Shown: positions 27,042-40,800 of the stretch, in pieces | Layout: each line of letters opens with the position of its first letter | How positions within the stretch are numbered: position 1 is the first letter of the stretch | NCBI RefSeq assembly: GCF_040412425.1 | Contig: NC_089762.1 | Span: 25,932,891 to 25,996,890, forward strand | DNA: 64,000 nt | Source of the DNA: Macrobrachium rosenbergii | Taxonomy: Eukaryota > Arthropoda > Malacostraca > Decapoda > Palaemonidae | Direction: 5' to 3' | The notes under the pieces: generated by a model | Seen by the model: the letters and a program-made list of their open reading frames with translations, nothing else | Told to the model about the DNA's origin: nothing | The model's database searches: none | Translations under genes and position numbers: made by a program

Positions 27042-28771
27042 AGTGATTTTGATATATGTATTGTTTACTGTATATTTTTATTATGCAGCTCTGTAAATTA
27101 TATCACCAATTCAGTAATAATAAATGTTGTAATGGCAGGTAATGATGATAATGACTCATTATCTAGCATGTAATATCAACAGGATATTTATACTGGGTAC
27201 TCACAGTCCTTATTTGTTCTCCTTGTGGTAAAAAGTTTTGATGATCATCATGAATTATCTCTTGTTTTATCCATACAAAACATGATATGCAAAGCAATTT
27301 TCCCTTGTAGGTGTAGTGATGGAAGCAGTGCTTGGTGTGTGACACTCAACAAAGTCCTAAGCCACTGGATGACAGCGGAAGATATCAACATTTCACGTCT
27401 TATGAATGGTGTTGAAGATAGCGCCTTAGGGCACACAGCTACTAAACAGGTAAAATTTCCATATATTTGATTATTATTTTGGTGTTTTATTAAAAAATGT
27501 TTAAAACTAATTTTTAAAAAGTATTTAAAGCCTTAATGATATATATACAGTTTCACTTTCATCTATAGAGCCATGAAAAGTTGTGCTGGGTGATAACGTG
27601 TGTATACCAAGTATTGAGTTGTTTCATTTTGAAATGGCATATTTTAAACTTGTAAGGCATTTAATTCTTTGTAAAACTACTACTACTATAGTATGAACCA
27701 TTTATGATAATGTAAGTCGTAATGCTGTAATACATTGGAATTGTTTTCAGAGTTTAATTCCCTTAATGTCTAAAGAATTGTTAAGGGATCTAATGGAAGA
27801 AGAAGAAACAAAGTTAGTTAGTCTGTCAGATGACCCGTTTTCAGCCACTCCCAGTATTTCCTTGTTAACAACAGCTCTTGCCTATGTGTCTCCTGAAACA
27901 ACAGATCAAGTTATCAGCTCAGTTTTCTCAGTATTAATGCAGTGGAGGGAAACTGCTGATAATATATTTCTTTTTGCCACGTAAGTATTAAGTAATTGTG
28001 GGGGATGTTGTTTTGAGTTATGCTCACTAAACTTTAGTTATGAAACAAATTACTGTTCTTATGCAGGTTTCTAATGTAATTTTTAATCACTAGGAGATTC
28101 CTGTCTAGTGCTTCATATTTGGGCTTGAAAGATATTAGAAGATATTGAATATATTCAGTCTTTTTACATAAACAGATTTTAGTAATTTCCCCCGTAGACA
28201 TTGTCAGTGCCTATCATTTTTACTAAACATGATATATGATATATCCAAGGGAAATAACTTGAAATTTCTTCAAGCTTCGTAATTTTAAAGACCCTAGACT
28301 CATCAAATCTTTGACTCATTGCTGTTTTGCTTTTAGAGATACATCTGGGATGGCCTGGGAAGATGTTGCATTGACGTGCTCTATTATTCGCTTAGTCAGT
28401 GTTCTTGTGAAGAATCATTCAGTCCATTTCCAACCTCAGCACTGGGATTTTATCCTATGTTCCTTGGCCTCATGGTCCCAGTCTTTAGAAGAGTCCCAAA
28501 AGGTAATTGTTCTTCATATGTAATTTTTTATATTATGGGTATAAGAGTTTTTTTAGATGGAATAACATGTTGCAAGTAAATTTACTGTGACAATCTGAAC
28601 AGTATTACTAGCATTATCAGGTAACAGTAATATAATATCCTGTAATGACTTGAACTGAGGCTTACAGGCAATGCTGTAGAGAATTATTACTGCTTTATTG
28701 CTTTATCTTTCTTGCACATTATTTTCATTGGTATAATATTGTTACTACAGTATTCAACTGTTAATGTGTTA

Positions 28772-28817
<46 letters not shown>

Positions 28818-31800
28818 GTAGAAATAAATATTAGACTATAGCAATAATAATGGTAATAATGATAAAGTAAAAGTGTTTGGAGACCACAATTCAACTACCA
28901 AAAGGTCTCTGCTTCCTGAAAGTTACTTTTCTCTCCATCCCAAAATAATCATTTGTGACTAGTTTTGAAGCCTATCTATAGTAAAAGTATAGTAAAAATT
29001 CACAAAACGTTTTGTTTAGTCCTAAAAATTTACAAAACTTTTTGTTTAGTCCTGCTGACAAGAACCCTAAAAGAGTTCAGAGGTCTGGTTAAACAAACCA
29101 TTTATAACTAACTAGTCCTGCTGACAAACAGACTAACCAGGCATAACCTAAATTTTTATTTCACCTCTTTAAGTATGACTTACAACTTAACTACCATTTG
29201 TGCATTGACATAATTAATGTACGTATTAAGCATGCTAAATATGAGGTCTGGTGTAGAATGGAAAAATTCCCCAGATTTCTCTTTTAACCTTTGACCTCTT
29301 TTTTTGTCCTTGACCTCTTTTTGCACACCAGTTTCTTTCGTATAGCATGCTTGCCGAGTGTGAAGTTTGTCATATAGTTGAAAAGTTTTGGTCAAAGTTT
29401 AATTCTTATTTTATCTTTAACTTCTTAAGAATGACCTTGATCTTAAACTCATTCTGTACATTGGCTTCAATGGTGGATTTTGGGCACCAGATATGAAACC
29501 TCTGCATTAGATTGATCAAAAGTTATAGCCAAGGACAAATTTCTGTTTTACCTTCAAGCATGAACTTGACCTTGACCTCAGACTGCACAGCAGCATAAAT
29601 ATTGGACTATCCATGCAAAATGTGAATCTGTCTCATATATTTCATTAGTTATGGGCAAGGTTAAATTCTTGTGTGACCTTCGACATCTAGTATGATTTTG
29701 ACACTGACCTTGAACTTGACCTTTCTTTTTACATTGACATCATTAGTGGATTTGTGCATAGCAAAAATGAAACCTCTATATTGTATTGTTTACTATTTAT
29801 GCAAAGATTAATTCCTGCAAATTTTGATCCCTTGAAGGGTCAAAAGTTATATGCCTACCTCCCAAAATGTAATCAATTATTGCCAGTGATGAGGTTCACC
29901 GTTAATAAAAATTTTTTTGAAAAGTCCACATGTAATGTTTGTGTAATCCTAGTATCAAGCAGACAAAGAAACTGGACCACAACATAACATCCTTATTGGA
30001 GTAAATAATACTTGTCATCATCTTTCAATGTTCTTTCTGGGTTAGGTGTGAATTGAAATTTCTCTACTTTCTCTTGCATTGTGGACTTTACTACTGAATT
30101 CCCATACTACTGAATTCCCATTTGGTCTAGATCTTCATCTATTTACTTTTTCCATGAATTTGGAAGGTTGGAAGGTTGAAAATTCCAGATATTTGCTGTA
30201 CTGTGTATTTTTTGTTGGTTGATAATGAGAGAGGGACCATGATGTACGTGTCCTTTGCGGTCTGATATGTATAACTCCATGTGTGTGTATTAGTTACCAG
30301 CAGCTGTAACTCCTGTTAACTATGTACAGTACATATCTTATGTTTAATTGCTGTTTTTTAGTGCAGACTCTGTTTTCCACAACTATAAGCAGTATAGTTT
30401 TTATGTAATGAAACATAAATTATTGTGACAATTACAGAGTATTGGCAAGGAAACTGTTGCTGGAACCTTTGCTTGTGCTGTTTGTAAATGCATAGGATGT
30501 GTCAGTGAATTTATGGCAAAACTCCCAACACTGACTGAAAAAGAGAAATATCCTTCAAAGCTTGCCGATGACTGGAAGGAATTCTTTTCACCTTCAGTGT
30601 ACAGCCCGATCATTCCTATTTTTGTTGAAGTTTCTGGTAAGTTTGAAAATGTGTTTGTAAGTGTATCTCAAGTGTAAAATAGTTCATACAGTTGCTGTAA
30701 CTTGTTGTTTTCATAAGTTGTTTAAAAGTGAAATATACTGTATTTTGCTTAAATGAATTTCCAAAGATGAGAAAAAATATTTATTTTCAGAATCATTTAG
30801 ACAGTTGCCAACAGTTATTTTGTACGGCGTGTGCCGGGCTGTTTGCATTGGTGTGTGCTTTGCTGGTGAAGAGGAACTTCTGAATCACAACTTACCTCCA
30901 GTTTATAAAGTAGAGGATGCAGAAGCTGAACTGAAGCTTCCTGACTCTCAGCAAGTGAGCAGTGTTTTAACAATGTTATTACAGTAATTTACTATGATAA
31001 GAAAATTTATTATTCTGTGGAGCTAATGGAATTTCAAAACTAGTGATAATTCTATGACCAGATTTATCTAAAAATAGTTCAACTAATTTGTCATCTAATT
31101 TTGAAGAAACCATATTCATATAATAACATTATGAGTATTTCTGCAAGTTAAATAAATATAATTTTCCTTTAAGTATATGAGTAATGAATCAATGAATTTA
31201 AACTTATTTTCTTTTCATTTTTATTTATTAAGTTTTTATTTTGCAGGTTCTTTTAAATCACTTGATTCCACTTCTTGTATCCCCTCATCCGCCAAGTCAG
31301 TTTTCTGCTTATAACTTGATCACAACTATATTACCCAATGTAATGGAACAGTGGGAGAAGAATGAGATTGACGTCATTGACACTGATGATATGCCACAGA
31401 GGCCTCTACCCTATCCAATTACAAGAGTCATAAATGAGGTAAAATTGTTCTTGTTTTTTTGTTTTCAAAATTGCTGTGCAGTTTCGTAAAATATTCAGGA
31501 TGATTACAAGGGTAATTTACTTATAATCATGGTGTTCTTATGTGGTTTATGAAACCTTATGTAGGTATGGTTTCGTTGATATCTTACAAAGAAAGAATGA
31601 TGTTTTAAACTGAATGAAATCAGAGGTAATAGTAGTTGGTTAATAGAATTTTAATAGTTATTAAAGTTTGAGATCACTGGGTCACATTTATGGACTTTCA
31701 TTGGGTTTACAAAAAAGGATTTATTTTTAAATAATTGATGAAAATTAAATTAAAAAGTTGAAGAAGCTGGACAAGTAAGGGGGAAGAGTCTAATGGGAAT

Positions 31801-34800
31801 AAGTGAAAAGTAAACAGCAGAAAGCAGTGCAGCTCAGAAGCAGAGGGATAGGGTATGCAGTATACCGTTCAGGGCCGACATTTCATGGAATATTTTTGTG
31901 AGAAAAGGAGCCACCAGCCGAATGTGAAGGAGATATTCATGCTGAATCTATTTGCTGACACTTTTAATTTTAAAGATCTCATTATTACTGCATTAATAGA
32001 TAATGTTTGTTGATGGTAACATGTTTTTGCACACTTTTGTAGCCTTAAATTGTCTTAAAGTTTATTTGTTTTATCAGCTCTCTTACTCATGAAAATTTAT
32101 TTTTACTGACTTTGTAGCAGTTCCATTATATGTCCATAGTACTGTACTATTATGTAATTAATAAGTTTACGTGATATACTTTAAAACTTTAATATGGTCT
32201 TTTAAACTTACTATGAAACTTTTGTAAAGGAAATTTTTTGAAGTGCAATTCCAGGACAAAATAGAGAATAAGTAAGTTAAGACCAGCTCTGTGAGAATTG
32301 AGAATGTTAACAAAATGATCTGATCATACTTTCAACAATGACAGTAGTAATGGCTAGTAAAAGTTGCTCAATATAGATTTGATCAAAATGCCTAGGGAGA
32401 AAAGGAAACTACTGTATAGAGAAGTGAAGCAAATGCAGTGAGAAAGTCAATAAGCAAATTGATCTTCAAATATATGTCTTAACTTTCAGTTTGAAGAGGA
32501 TGGTGTCTTGTGTTACTGAAGTGTATTTAGGAGTTGTTAGATTTGTAGGATTAAAGGAAGATAACTCTGAAAGTTTGAGTTGGAATAGTTGTATTGAAAT
32601 TTGCAAATGTTTGTGGCAGTAACTTTTAAGGATATGAGTAGAACAAATTTAAAAGTCTTGGAATAAAAAGGCACTGGTATATGGCGGAATTACAATTGAG
32701 GTGCTATGATATGTTGGTGGTAGTCCTTGAAGTGAAAGTGATTATAGAATCAAATCTTGGATTGATAGTTCATGTGGAATGGCATTACATAATACACAAG
32801 TGAAAGTCACTAAATTGAAACCAAATAAAATCCAGCAGAACCACCAGAGCTGATAATTACTGATAATTACTAGGGAACAGTGTGAGTTTATGGATTTGAT
32901 GTGAAAAATTATAGTAATTTAAAAATGAAACTATGAGAAATAATTCCACCTTGTGACGTTCTGACCAAGTTGATCCTTTGAGATTCCAGAGTCATCAAAT
33001 GATATTGTCTTGTTCCCAACCCTTGAGAAAATTTCAAGGACATTTTGACTTTTTGTTATTTTACATTTTTGAAAATGCTACAGTAAAGTATAGGCATTTA
33101 GATTCATAATTACAGAAAAATTTTCTTTGTAACATGAACAGTACATTTAGTGAGCAACAAGAGGAAACTATTGCTATAGCCATAATTAGTCAGAGAATGC
33201 TTTGCCACACACAAATTTTAGGAAAACCCCCTCCAAACTCAAAGGGTTAAAATCCTGTCTATGGTTTTAGTATATATACTATTACTGGCTTACTAGCTAT
33301 TGATAAGAAACTGCACCAGTGGTGAGGATAAAGTACATTTACTTTTGTTACATTTGAAGCAAAATATTTTTTTTTTGGCATTCCTCTTCTTGATGCTTTG
33401 TTAATCTGTATGTCTTCTTACCAGATTTGCATTTCATTTTAGAGTAAAACTAGAAGTTTGGGATGGAGAACACCAGATGGAATTTTTCCATTACAATCAA
33501 CCCTTTTACTCACAAGATTTATATTCTCAGACTTTTGGGATAAGCTTTTGGTGTAACTGTTTATTATATTCATAACTAACAGGACATTGAAAATATGAAA
33601 ATACTTCCTAAAAAGCACCAAAATGTAATCAGTAGTTTTTTGCAAAGTAACTCGAACACCAAACCAGGTGGCCAGAAACAATATAGTTACTGTATAGATC
33701 AGCTGTGAGGAACTGCACTGTACAAGGAAACTATGTGTATTGTCCAAAGTCTTACATTAAATAGTATTTCCTGCATCTTCATATGCAGTATAAGTGTAGT
33801 TGCATATAAATAACTGAACTTTTCTAAGGCAACAGATTTGCTTTTATGCAGGTGTAAGGACAGATTGGGGATGGCAGTAGTTATGCACAGCATAGCCATG
33901 TGTTATTTAAAAAGAATGATGTTTTTATTAAGAATTACAGGAAACATAAAAACATTTTAAAAGCTTCTTAGAGCCCTTGAAAACCAGAGAATTTTTTATC
34001 GGTACTGTATTTAATATACCTAAAAAAAAAGATTTCACAAGGGTAGTTTTGTCTCTTGCACTATCGTGTTCTGAGTGACTTTGAGACCACTGAGTCATGT
34101 TCCTAGTCTTGTATGCCTTTGTTGAAAGGTTTGTACTTAGAAGTGGGTGAAAATTTGAGCAGGGTAAAGTTAAAGAAGTTTGATAATTAATCTATTTCAA
34201 AGGAAATAGATGAAAAGTAGAAGGCAGGAAGCAATACTGGTGGTTCTAAAGAAACATTACAAAGAACTTTTGGTATCATATATGTATAGTGTTTCATACA
34301 TTGTACACCATAAGTAGGAACCCCTATGGTATGCACTTCTTCAGAGGAATTGGAAATGTGCCTGCCATGAAATTTAGTATTTCAGTGTTTTAAGCAAAAG
34401 CTTTATCTCAGAAAATGGAATCACTAGTTGTTAACAGATAACTTAATTTGGGTATTCCCAATGTAATTTCACCCATTTTGATGGATCAACTTTCTTCACT
34501 TGACAGACATATATGATGTGATATGAAAACAGTTTGAAAGATTATTTTTTACCAGTAGGTTGAGTTAATTGGCCAAAGAAATTTGCATTTTCTTGAGTAA
34601 TTTCATTGTAAATTTTATTACCATTGCTTATATAATTGTAAGATTTAAAGAGACAAAAATTTTGAAAGATAATTAAAGAATTATCTAACATGGTGGAATA
34701 AATTTTCTTTGCAGTGCATTAGCATTGTTGATGCTGCTCTTAGTGATAAAAAGTTTGGAGATGAATGTGTGGTTTTACCAAACACTGACATCTTTGTTTA

Positions 34801-37800
34801 CACAACGGCATATTTATTAGCTTGGAGACTAGCCTTGAAAGCCATTACATTTGCATCAGATGCTAATCAACACCAGTACTCAGCATTTGTAAGGTATTTG
34901 ATTACATCATGACCATATATTGTACAGTATATAGCTGTTAATTTAGATTTATTTTATATGATAATAGTATTGTGTGTAATACAGTACTGTACTGTTCTTT
35001 GATATACTGGATAATAATTTTAGTTTAGGTGACCCATAATAAAAGTAATACAATAATTTAATGTATTTTATAATTTACAGGCAGTCAGATATGTTGTCAA
35101 ATCTTCTGTCAATTCTTTTTAAACTGATGCCTCAAAATCCAACTATGGAAGAGTTGGTAGAAAAAGATTCATCTGCTGAGGACAAATCTCCAACTATGTT
35201 TACCTGTGAACTTTACATTAGACCCAATGGTAAGCATAATTTTTTATTAACTGGATTATAGCTCATCTAGCAAATTAGGTAGGTCTTTCTCTGCAATATC
35301 CTAATTCATTTTTCTGCTACTGGAACTTCTTTCACTGATATTCATGCCCTTAGTATTCTGTATAATCCCTGTTTTAGGTCCAAAAGTTGTCCAGTTCTAA
35401 TAAGTAATGCAATAATCATGGTTCTAGGTCCTGCTAAAACTGCATTAAGGGACTTACAATAGAATGCTTAACAGTGGCATTGCAACTTTCCATTCCTCTA
35501 GTTATAGTGCACCTAGACCTTGCTCTGTGCTAAAATTTTTAATGACAGTGACCGTATGACTTACATGCTACTGTATTGCCATATCCCTGATATTTTCTAC
35601 CTTGAAGATGTACGGTTTACTTGCTTTCTTAAAGACTGATATGGCGTCTGAGCCAGATTTTTTTTCAATATAATTGCTGTACTCATTTTAGCACATGTTC
35701 TAGTCACATGTCATATTTTTTACCTAATTTTAATTGTGTTATATATCCTCCATGGAAATATTAACCAGTCAAGTATATTCCTATGGAAGACTTGCTTTTG
35801 TGTTCCAAACTATTTTTTTTTTTGCTCTCTTTCCATCCACTAAACCTTTTAAAATTTATTAGAAGAAATTTTTGCTTAATCATTCTGCTTCTTGTTGAGA
35901 TCACTGTCTGTGTTCCTCGCTGGGTGAGCGGGTTCCGTTCTCAGCTACCACTCTGTTGGTCGCGAGTTCGAATCTCCGACCGGCCAGTAAAGAACAAGAG
36001 GAATTTGTTTCTGGTGATAGAAATTCATTTCTCGCTATAATGTGGTTCGGATTCCACAATAAGCTGTAGGTCCCGTTGCTAGGTAACCAATTGGTTCTTA
36101 GCCACGTAAAAATAAATCTAATCCTTCGGGCCAGCCCTAGGAGAGCTGTTAATCAGGTCAGTGGTCTGGTTAAACTAAGATATACATAACATGAGATCAC
36201 TGTCATGGCATTCACAAGGCAATTGATACTTGGGACCCTTTTATCCATCTTCCTGATATTTGGCCGTTGTTTTTGCTGGGCTTCAAAGAATATTTAGTAA
36301 TTCATTTGTGGTTTGTAGGGTATTCTGCTATGGAATTAAATAAACTTTTCTCAATTTGACTCTTCTCTGTACATAATTACTGCTTTATATTTGCTTATTT
36401 TTATCAAAAGCCAATTTCTTCCACATTTCTCTTGGTCTTCACCAGATATCTTGATTAGAGATAGTCATGAACTACATTTGTTTTTGCTTATTAAAGCATC
36501 CATAATTCCTTAATACAGTATTTGCCTCCTGTCCCTCCTTTGTGGACACAGCAAATTGCTGTCTCTACTTATGAGAGATATAATCTTGAAATCTTATACG
36601 TTTGGGGAGTTAGTAATTTTCACAAGTATAGTTGCTTCAGAACATTTTCTACCCACGTTTTTCACAACTGGTTCTCTTCTGGTAGTTCAAATTGCTTGGG
36701 AGACTCAAGTTGCCGTGTGTGCTTGTAAAAACAAAGTTCTATTTTATTCTGCTATAAAGTTATTTCTATATTGAAATTATGTAGACCCTATCTGCCTCTT
36801 TAGAAAATTAAATTAGTTTTCCATCTTAAGAGGATTGAATCCAAAAACTATCCATGTTATCAGTGACCAGATGCTCTTCATTAACTGTATGTAGAACTAT
36901 CTGCTTCTTAAGAAAATTACATTGTTGTATTTGGATTGATATTTTTTTCCATCTTAATAGGATTGAATCAAACGGCGCATACTTTACTTAATATATTATT
37001 TATTATAGGGAAAGTGTGATAATTGCTAGTGTGAGTTTAGGTGTCCATTCATGCACTAGACAATCCTTTTATTCCTTTAGGCTTGGGTTACAGAAGGAAT
37101 TAAATTTTATGCTTCATAAGCAGTCACACACACACAATTTATGATAAGATCTTTACCTGGGATATATGTACTGCAATGCTATACTTTGAAATTTTATTCT
37201 GCAATAAGTCTGTCTCTTAATACTTTTTTTTCTCCTAAACAGTAAAGGTCACTTCAAATTTGGTGGCTCATTTGGCCTGCAAAGTGTATTTTGACTGTGT
37301 AAGTCAAATTCCAGCTGCAGTGCGGCAATGGTTTATCAGTCTTGATAGGCAAACTCAGTCATTAGTGGATTCATTTACTTCCACTTATGTGTCACCTCTT
37401 CTTATTAGCCAAGAAATGTCAGCAGTTAGCAGTAGCACAGCCAGATTTGATAATATGTTGGTAAGTTTATTATGTATTGCATAATGCCTAATTCACCCTT
37501 AATTTAATTGCATAATGCCTAAAGTCAGTGAGACTAACATTCTAATCAGGAAATTGGTATACAATATATTTTAACATATTCAAATTGAGATTTTAATTCA
37601 TTACTAATCAAGACTGCAGAAAGGAAATAATTTTGATTATTATTAATTATTTTGATCAGTGAGTTAACTATTGTAATAGGCATTGAGTGTAACATAGGTT
37701 ATGTTTGCTAAGAGCCATAAGCTAATTGCTTTCTAGTTGGATGGTATAAGTTAGGGTATAATAAATGATAATGATAAAATGAATTGAATACTGTAGCACA

Positions 37801-40800
37801 GTCACTCAAAAATGTTTTGCATCATACTTCAAAACTTTTCGGACAACAGCTTGTAATAGTGACATCGGGTGCTATTTGGCAACTCCGTCATAAGCACATG
37901 AAACAAGCACAGACACAACTTGTGTCATAGAAATTACCTCCCGTTTCCCTTAAAGCAGTTTTTATTTCTCTCTCTATCATTATTATAATTCCTTTATTTA
38001 CTCTATCCTTTATTTAATCATTCATTCTCTCTCCCTGCCACTAAGTATTCACTGGGTGTTACATGATTTTCTCCCCATACTTTTCCATTGGGTTATTTAT
38101 CCATGAAGAAAGTCTCTGAATTTACTCCCGTAAGGATTGAATGGATGACTAATAGTTTTTTTATTTGACTTTTACTCTACCATCCTGAGGGAAATTTTGC
38201 AAAATGTTTTGTTATTTTTCATAATACGGATTTTTCACTCACCATTCTTTTGTATATTGTTGACCGTATGATTAATAACCAAAATCGAATAAGAAAAGCA
38301 CATTTCCTACAAGTAAATTATTGTTAGCTGAACGAAAACTTCTGGGACATGTTGCAAAACATACGAGGGACTGTACCAAAATGTTTGGTATGAATATGGA
38401 GTTATTCCTACTGAAGCTTTATAACTCTTCTGTACAGTATTAATGGTGAGACTTCGTGTGTAGCATAGTTTAAAAGTAATTGTAACATTTAAAAATCTTG
38501 CTCTGCAGGTGAAAATACGTCCAGGAACAAGGGAAGTTATCGCGACCTATTCTATAGATGAAGCAAGTATGGAACTCATTCTCCGCATGGCTCCAAATCA
38601 TCCTCTTTCTACTATTGTTGTTGAGGATCATAAACGAGTTGGAGTTTCAGTCGCTCAATGGCGAAATTGGTTGCTAGGGGTAAGTTTGAGTATATATTGC
38701 AGTAAAAGTCCTCAGATACATGAATTTATATAAGTTCATTTATTAGAAAAGGATCTGTAAATTATATACAACTGGCACAGTTGCTATTCCAGTAAGAGGA
38801 TATAAAAAAATTGAGTCATAAAAAAAACCTTTATTTTCAGTTGAACACAATGCTCTCTCATCGTAACACACCCCTCATGCAGTCATTAGCCTTCTGGAAG
38901 AAAAATGTTGATCAGAAGTTTGAAGGTATTGAAGAATGCTTTATCTGCTACTATGTCCTTCATGGAACAAACCATCAGCTACCAAGACTATTATGCCGAA
39001 CCTGCAAAAAGAAGTTCCATGCAGCATGTCTGGTAAGAATAGTAGTTAAAAAGTTTATGCTTTATTAACACCCACAGCAAAACAGGAGAGAGATAAAAGC
39101 AACAGTAAAACAGGAGAGCTATAAAAGACAAGAGCATCAAATTTGTCCAAAAAAAGCAAGGATATCTCTAGAATCTTTTTAAGTCAAGCCATAATGACTA
39201 GAATAAAACATTTTTATTATTCACTGCAAACAGTCACATATCTGCGTTGTGTACTTCCTACCAAAATACAAACCATTGCCCTTACTTAAAAGTATACCTC
39301 AGCAAGTGCTGGGAATGGCCTTTGAAATTAAGTAACAAAGTGTTTAATTGGTGGTAAGCAGGGGAGTTCCCCATTTACTGCAAGCAATGGGTGGTGTGGG
39401 TGGGTGGGAATCAGTTATCTACCTTTGCTATTGCTGTCTGGTTTCTTCCTCTCTAATAGTTCTCTCTACCCCTTCTGTTTATATTCCTCTGACTCACTCC
39501 AATGGGTTAAGGGCATGAAGGTAGCTGACCATCACTCCCTCTGACACTGCTTACAGTTATCTTGCATGTGGATATGTTACAATAAGATTGTGAAACAAAG
39601 GTCATGAAACCCCAGAAATTTTCAGTGAATTCATGAAATCACCAATTCACTTAGGAACATTTAATCCCGAAGGGGCTAGTACTAAACACAGTGAAACAGT
39701 GATTCATCTATACTGTTTTGTCATGTTTAGTACTAACCGTGGGATCAAGTAAGTTTTGCCGTGTTTAGTACTAGCCCCTCGGGGATCAAATGTCCCTAAG
39801 TGCAGCTGATCCCCGAGGGACTAATTGTAAACACAGCGAAAAACAATTTGATCCTGAGGGGCTAGTACTAAACACGGCGAAATAGTGTAGATGAATCATT
39901 GTTTTGCCATGTTTAGTACTAGCCCTTCAAGGATCAAATATCCTTAAGTGAATTGGTGATTTCATGAATTCCCTGAATATTTCAGATTTTGTGAAATCCC
40001 TGGTTTCACAGTTTTACTGTAACAGATATACCTCAATGGTAACAAGCGTAGGACATACTCCTCTGATGCTCCTACTGACCTTGACCATGTCTTCTGTTAG
40101 CTGAAGAGGGTAACAGGATGGAATAAGGCAAATGCAAGCATAACTCCTTCTTGCAGCGAGCTCTTCCTTCTCAGCTTCTACCTTTCCTTCCTTCACAAGA
40201 AGTCTAGTCAGACTTTGAGGGAGGCCTTCCCTTCTTCATGAGTTGGTGGCAGCATTAATTTGCCTGCAGGTGGGACTGTTTTCCTAAGTAGGGTTGACGC
40301 TACACTTGGTTCTCCAAGCATGTTCGTTACCCAGTGTCTCTCCATTCCATATGAGACCTCAGAACTGCTCTGGACTTTACTTGCACTTCAGCTGAAGTAC
40401 AGAGAAGTGTTGGTCCTACCTTCTCCTTTGGCATGCTGCAGTGTACTGTGGCAAGCCAAAAGATTTTGCTGACACTGGGGATGCTCTGGGTTGTTAGCAA
40501 ACTGAATTGATATTTTAGCCTCCCTAATCCTCCCAAAATCCACTGCTGCTGTATAAAAGGGCCAAGGGATCATTGCTGTTTTCAAGGTATACTTTCAATA
40601 GCAAATTATGAAAAATTAGGTCTAGCTTCAAAACTCTGGTCTTAATAGGAGACAGTCAAGGAATACTGGAGGAACATTATTGTGGAAGATGGTATTAACG
40701 GTAAATGTTTGTGATGAAGGAGATATCACAAAAGGACGTGGTCCTGTAGTTCCTCTTGAGGAGTTACCTTTTGCTGCTTCTCCTTTGGAGGAACAGTTTC

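Larger units (their letters stand above)
26215..27310 (+). other. LTN1 intron 7
   Basis: Contains two long (TC)n tracts (26526-26618 and 26984-27037). Otherwise AT-rich and unremarkable. It ends TTTTCCCTTGTAG. Confidence 0.9.
28503..30437 (+). other. LTN1 intron 10 (1.9 kb)
   Basis: Contains (AAT)n at 28777-28816, a short SINE-tail-like piece near 29065-29100 (GAGGTCTGGTTAAAC) and a diverged tandem array at about 29280-29850. It ends ATTGTGACAATTACAG. Confidence 0.85.

Noticed and set aside
30401..30613. Minus-strand open frame over LTN1 exon 11
   Set aside because: It is a shadow of the exon and its complement matches Listerin with proper splice sites.
35909..35985. A functional tRNA gene
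   Set aside because: Pol III A and B boxes are present, but no cloverleaf with acceptor stem is evident, and a SINE body and target duplications follow.
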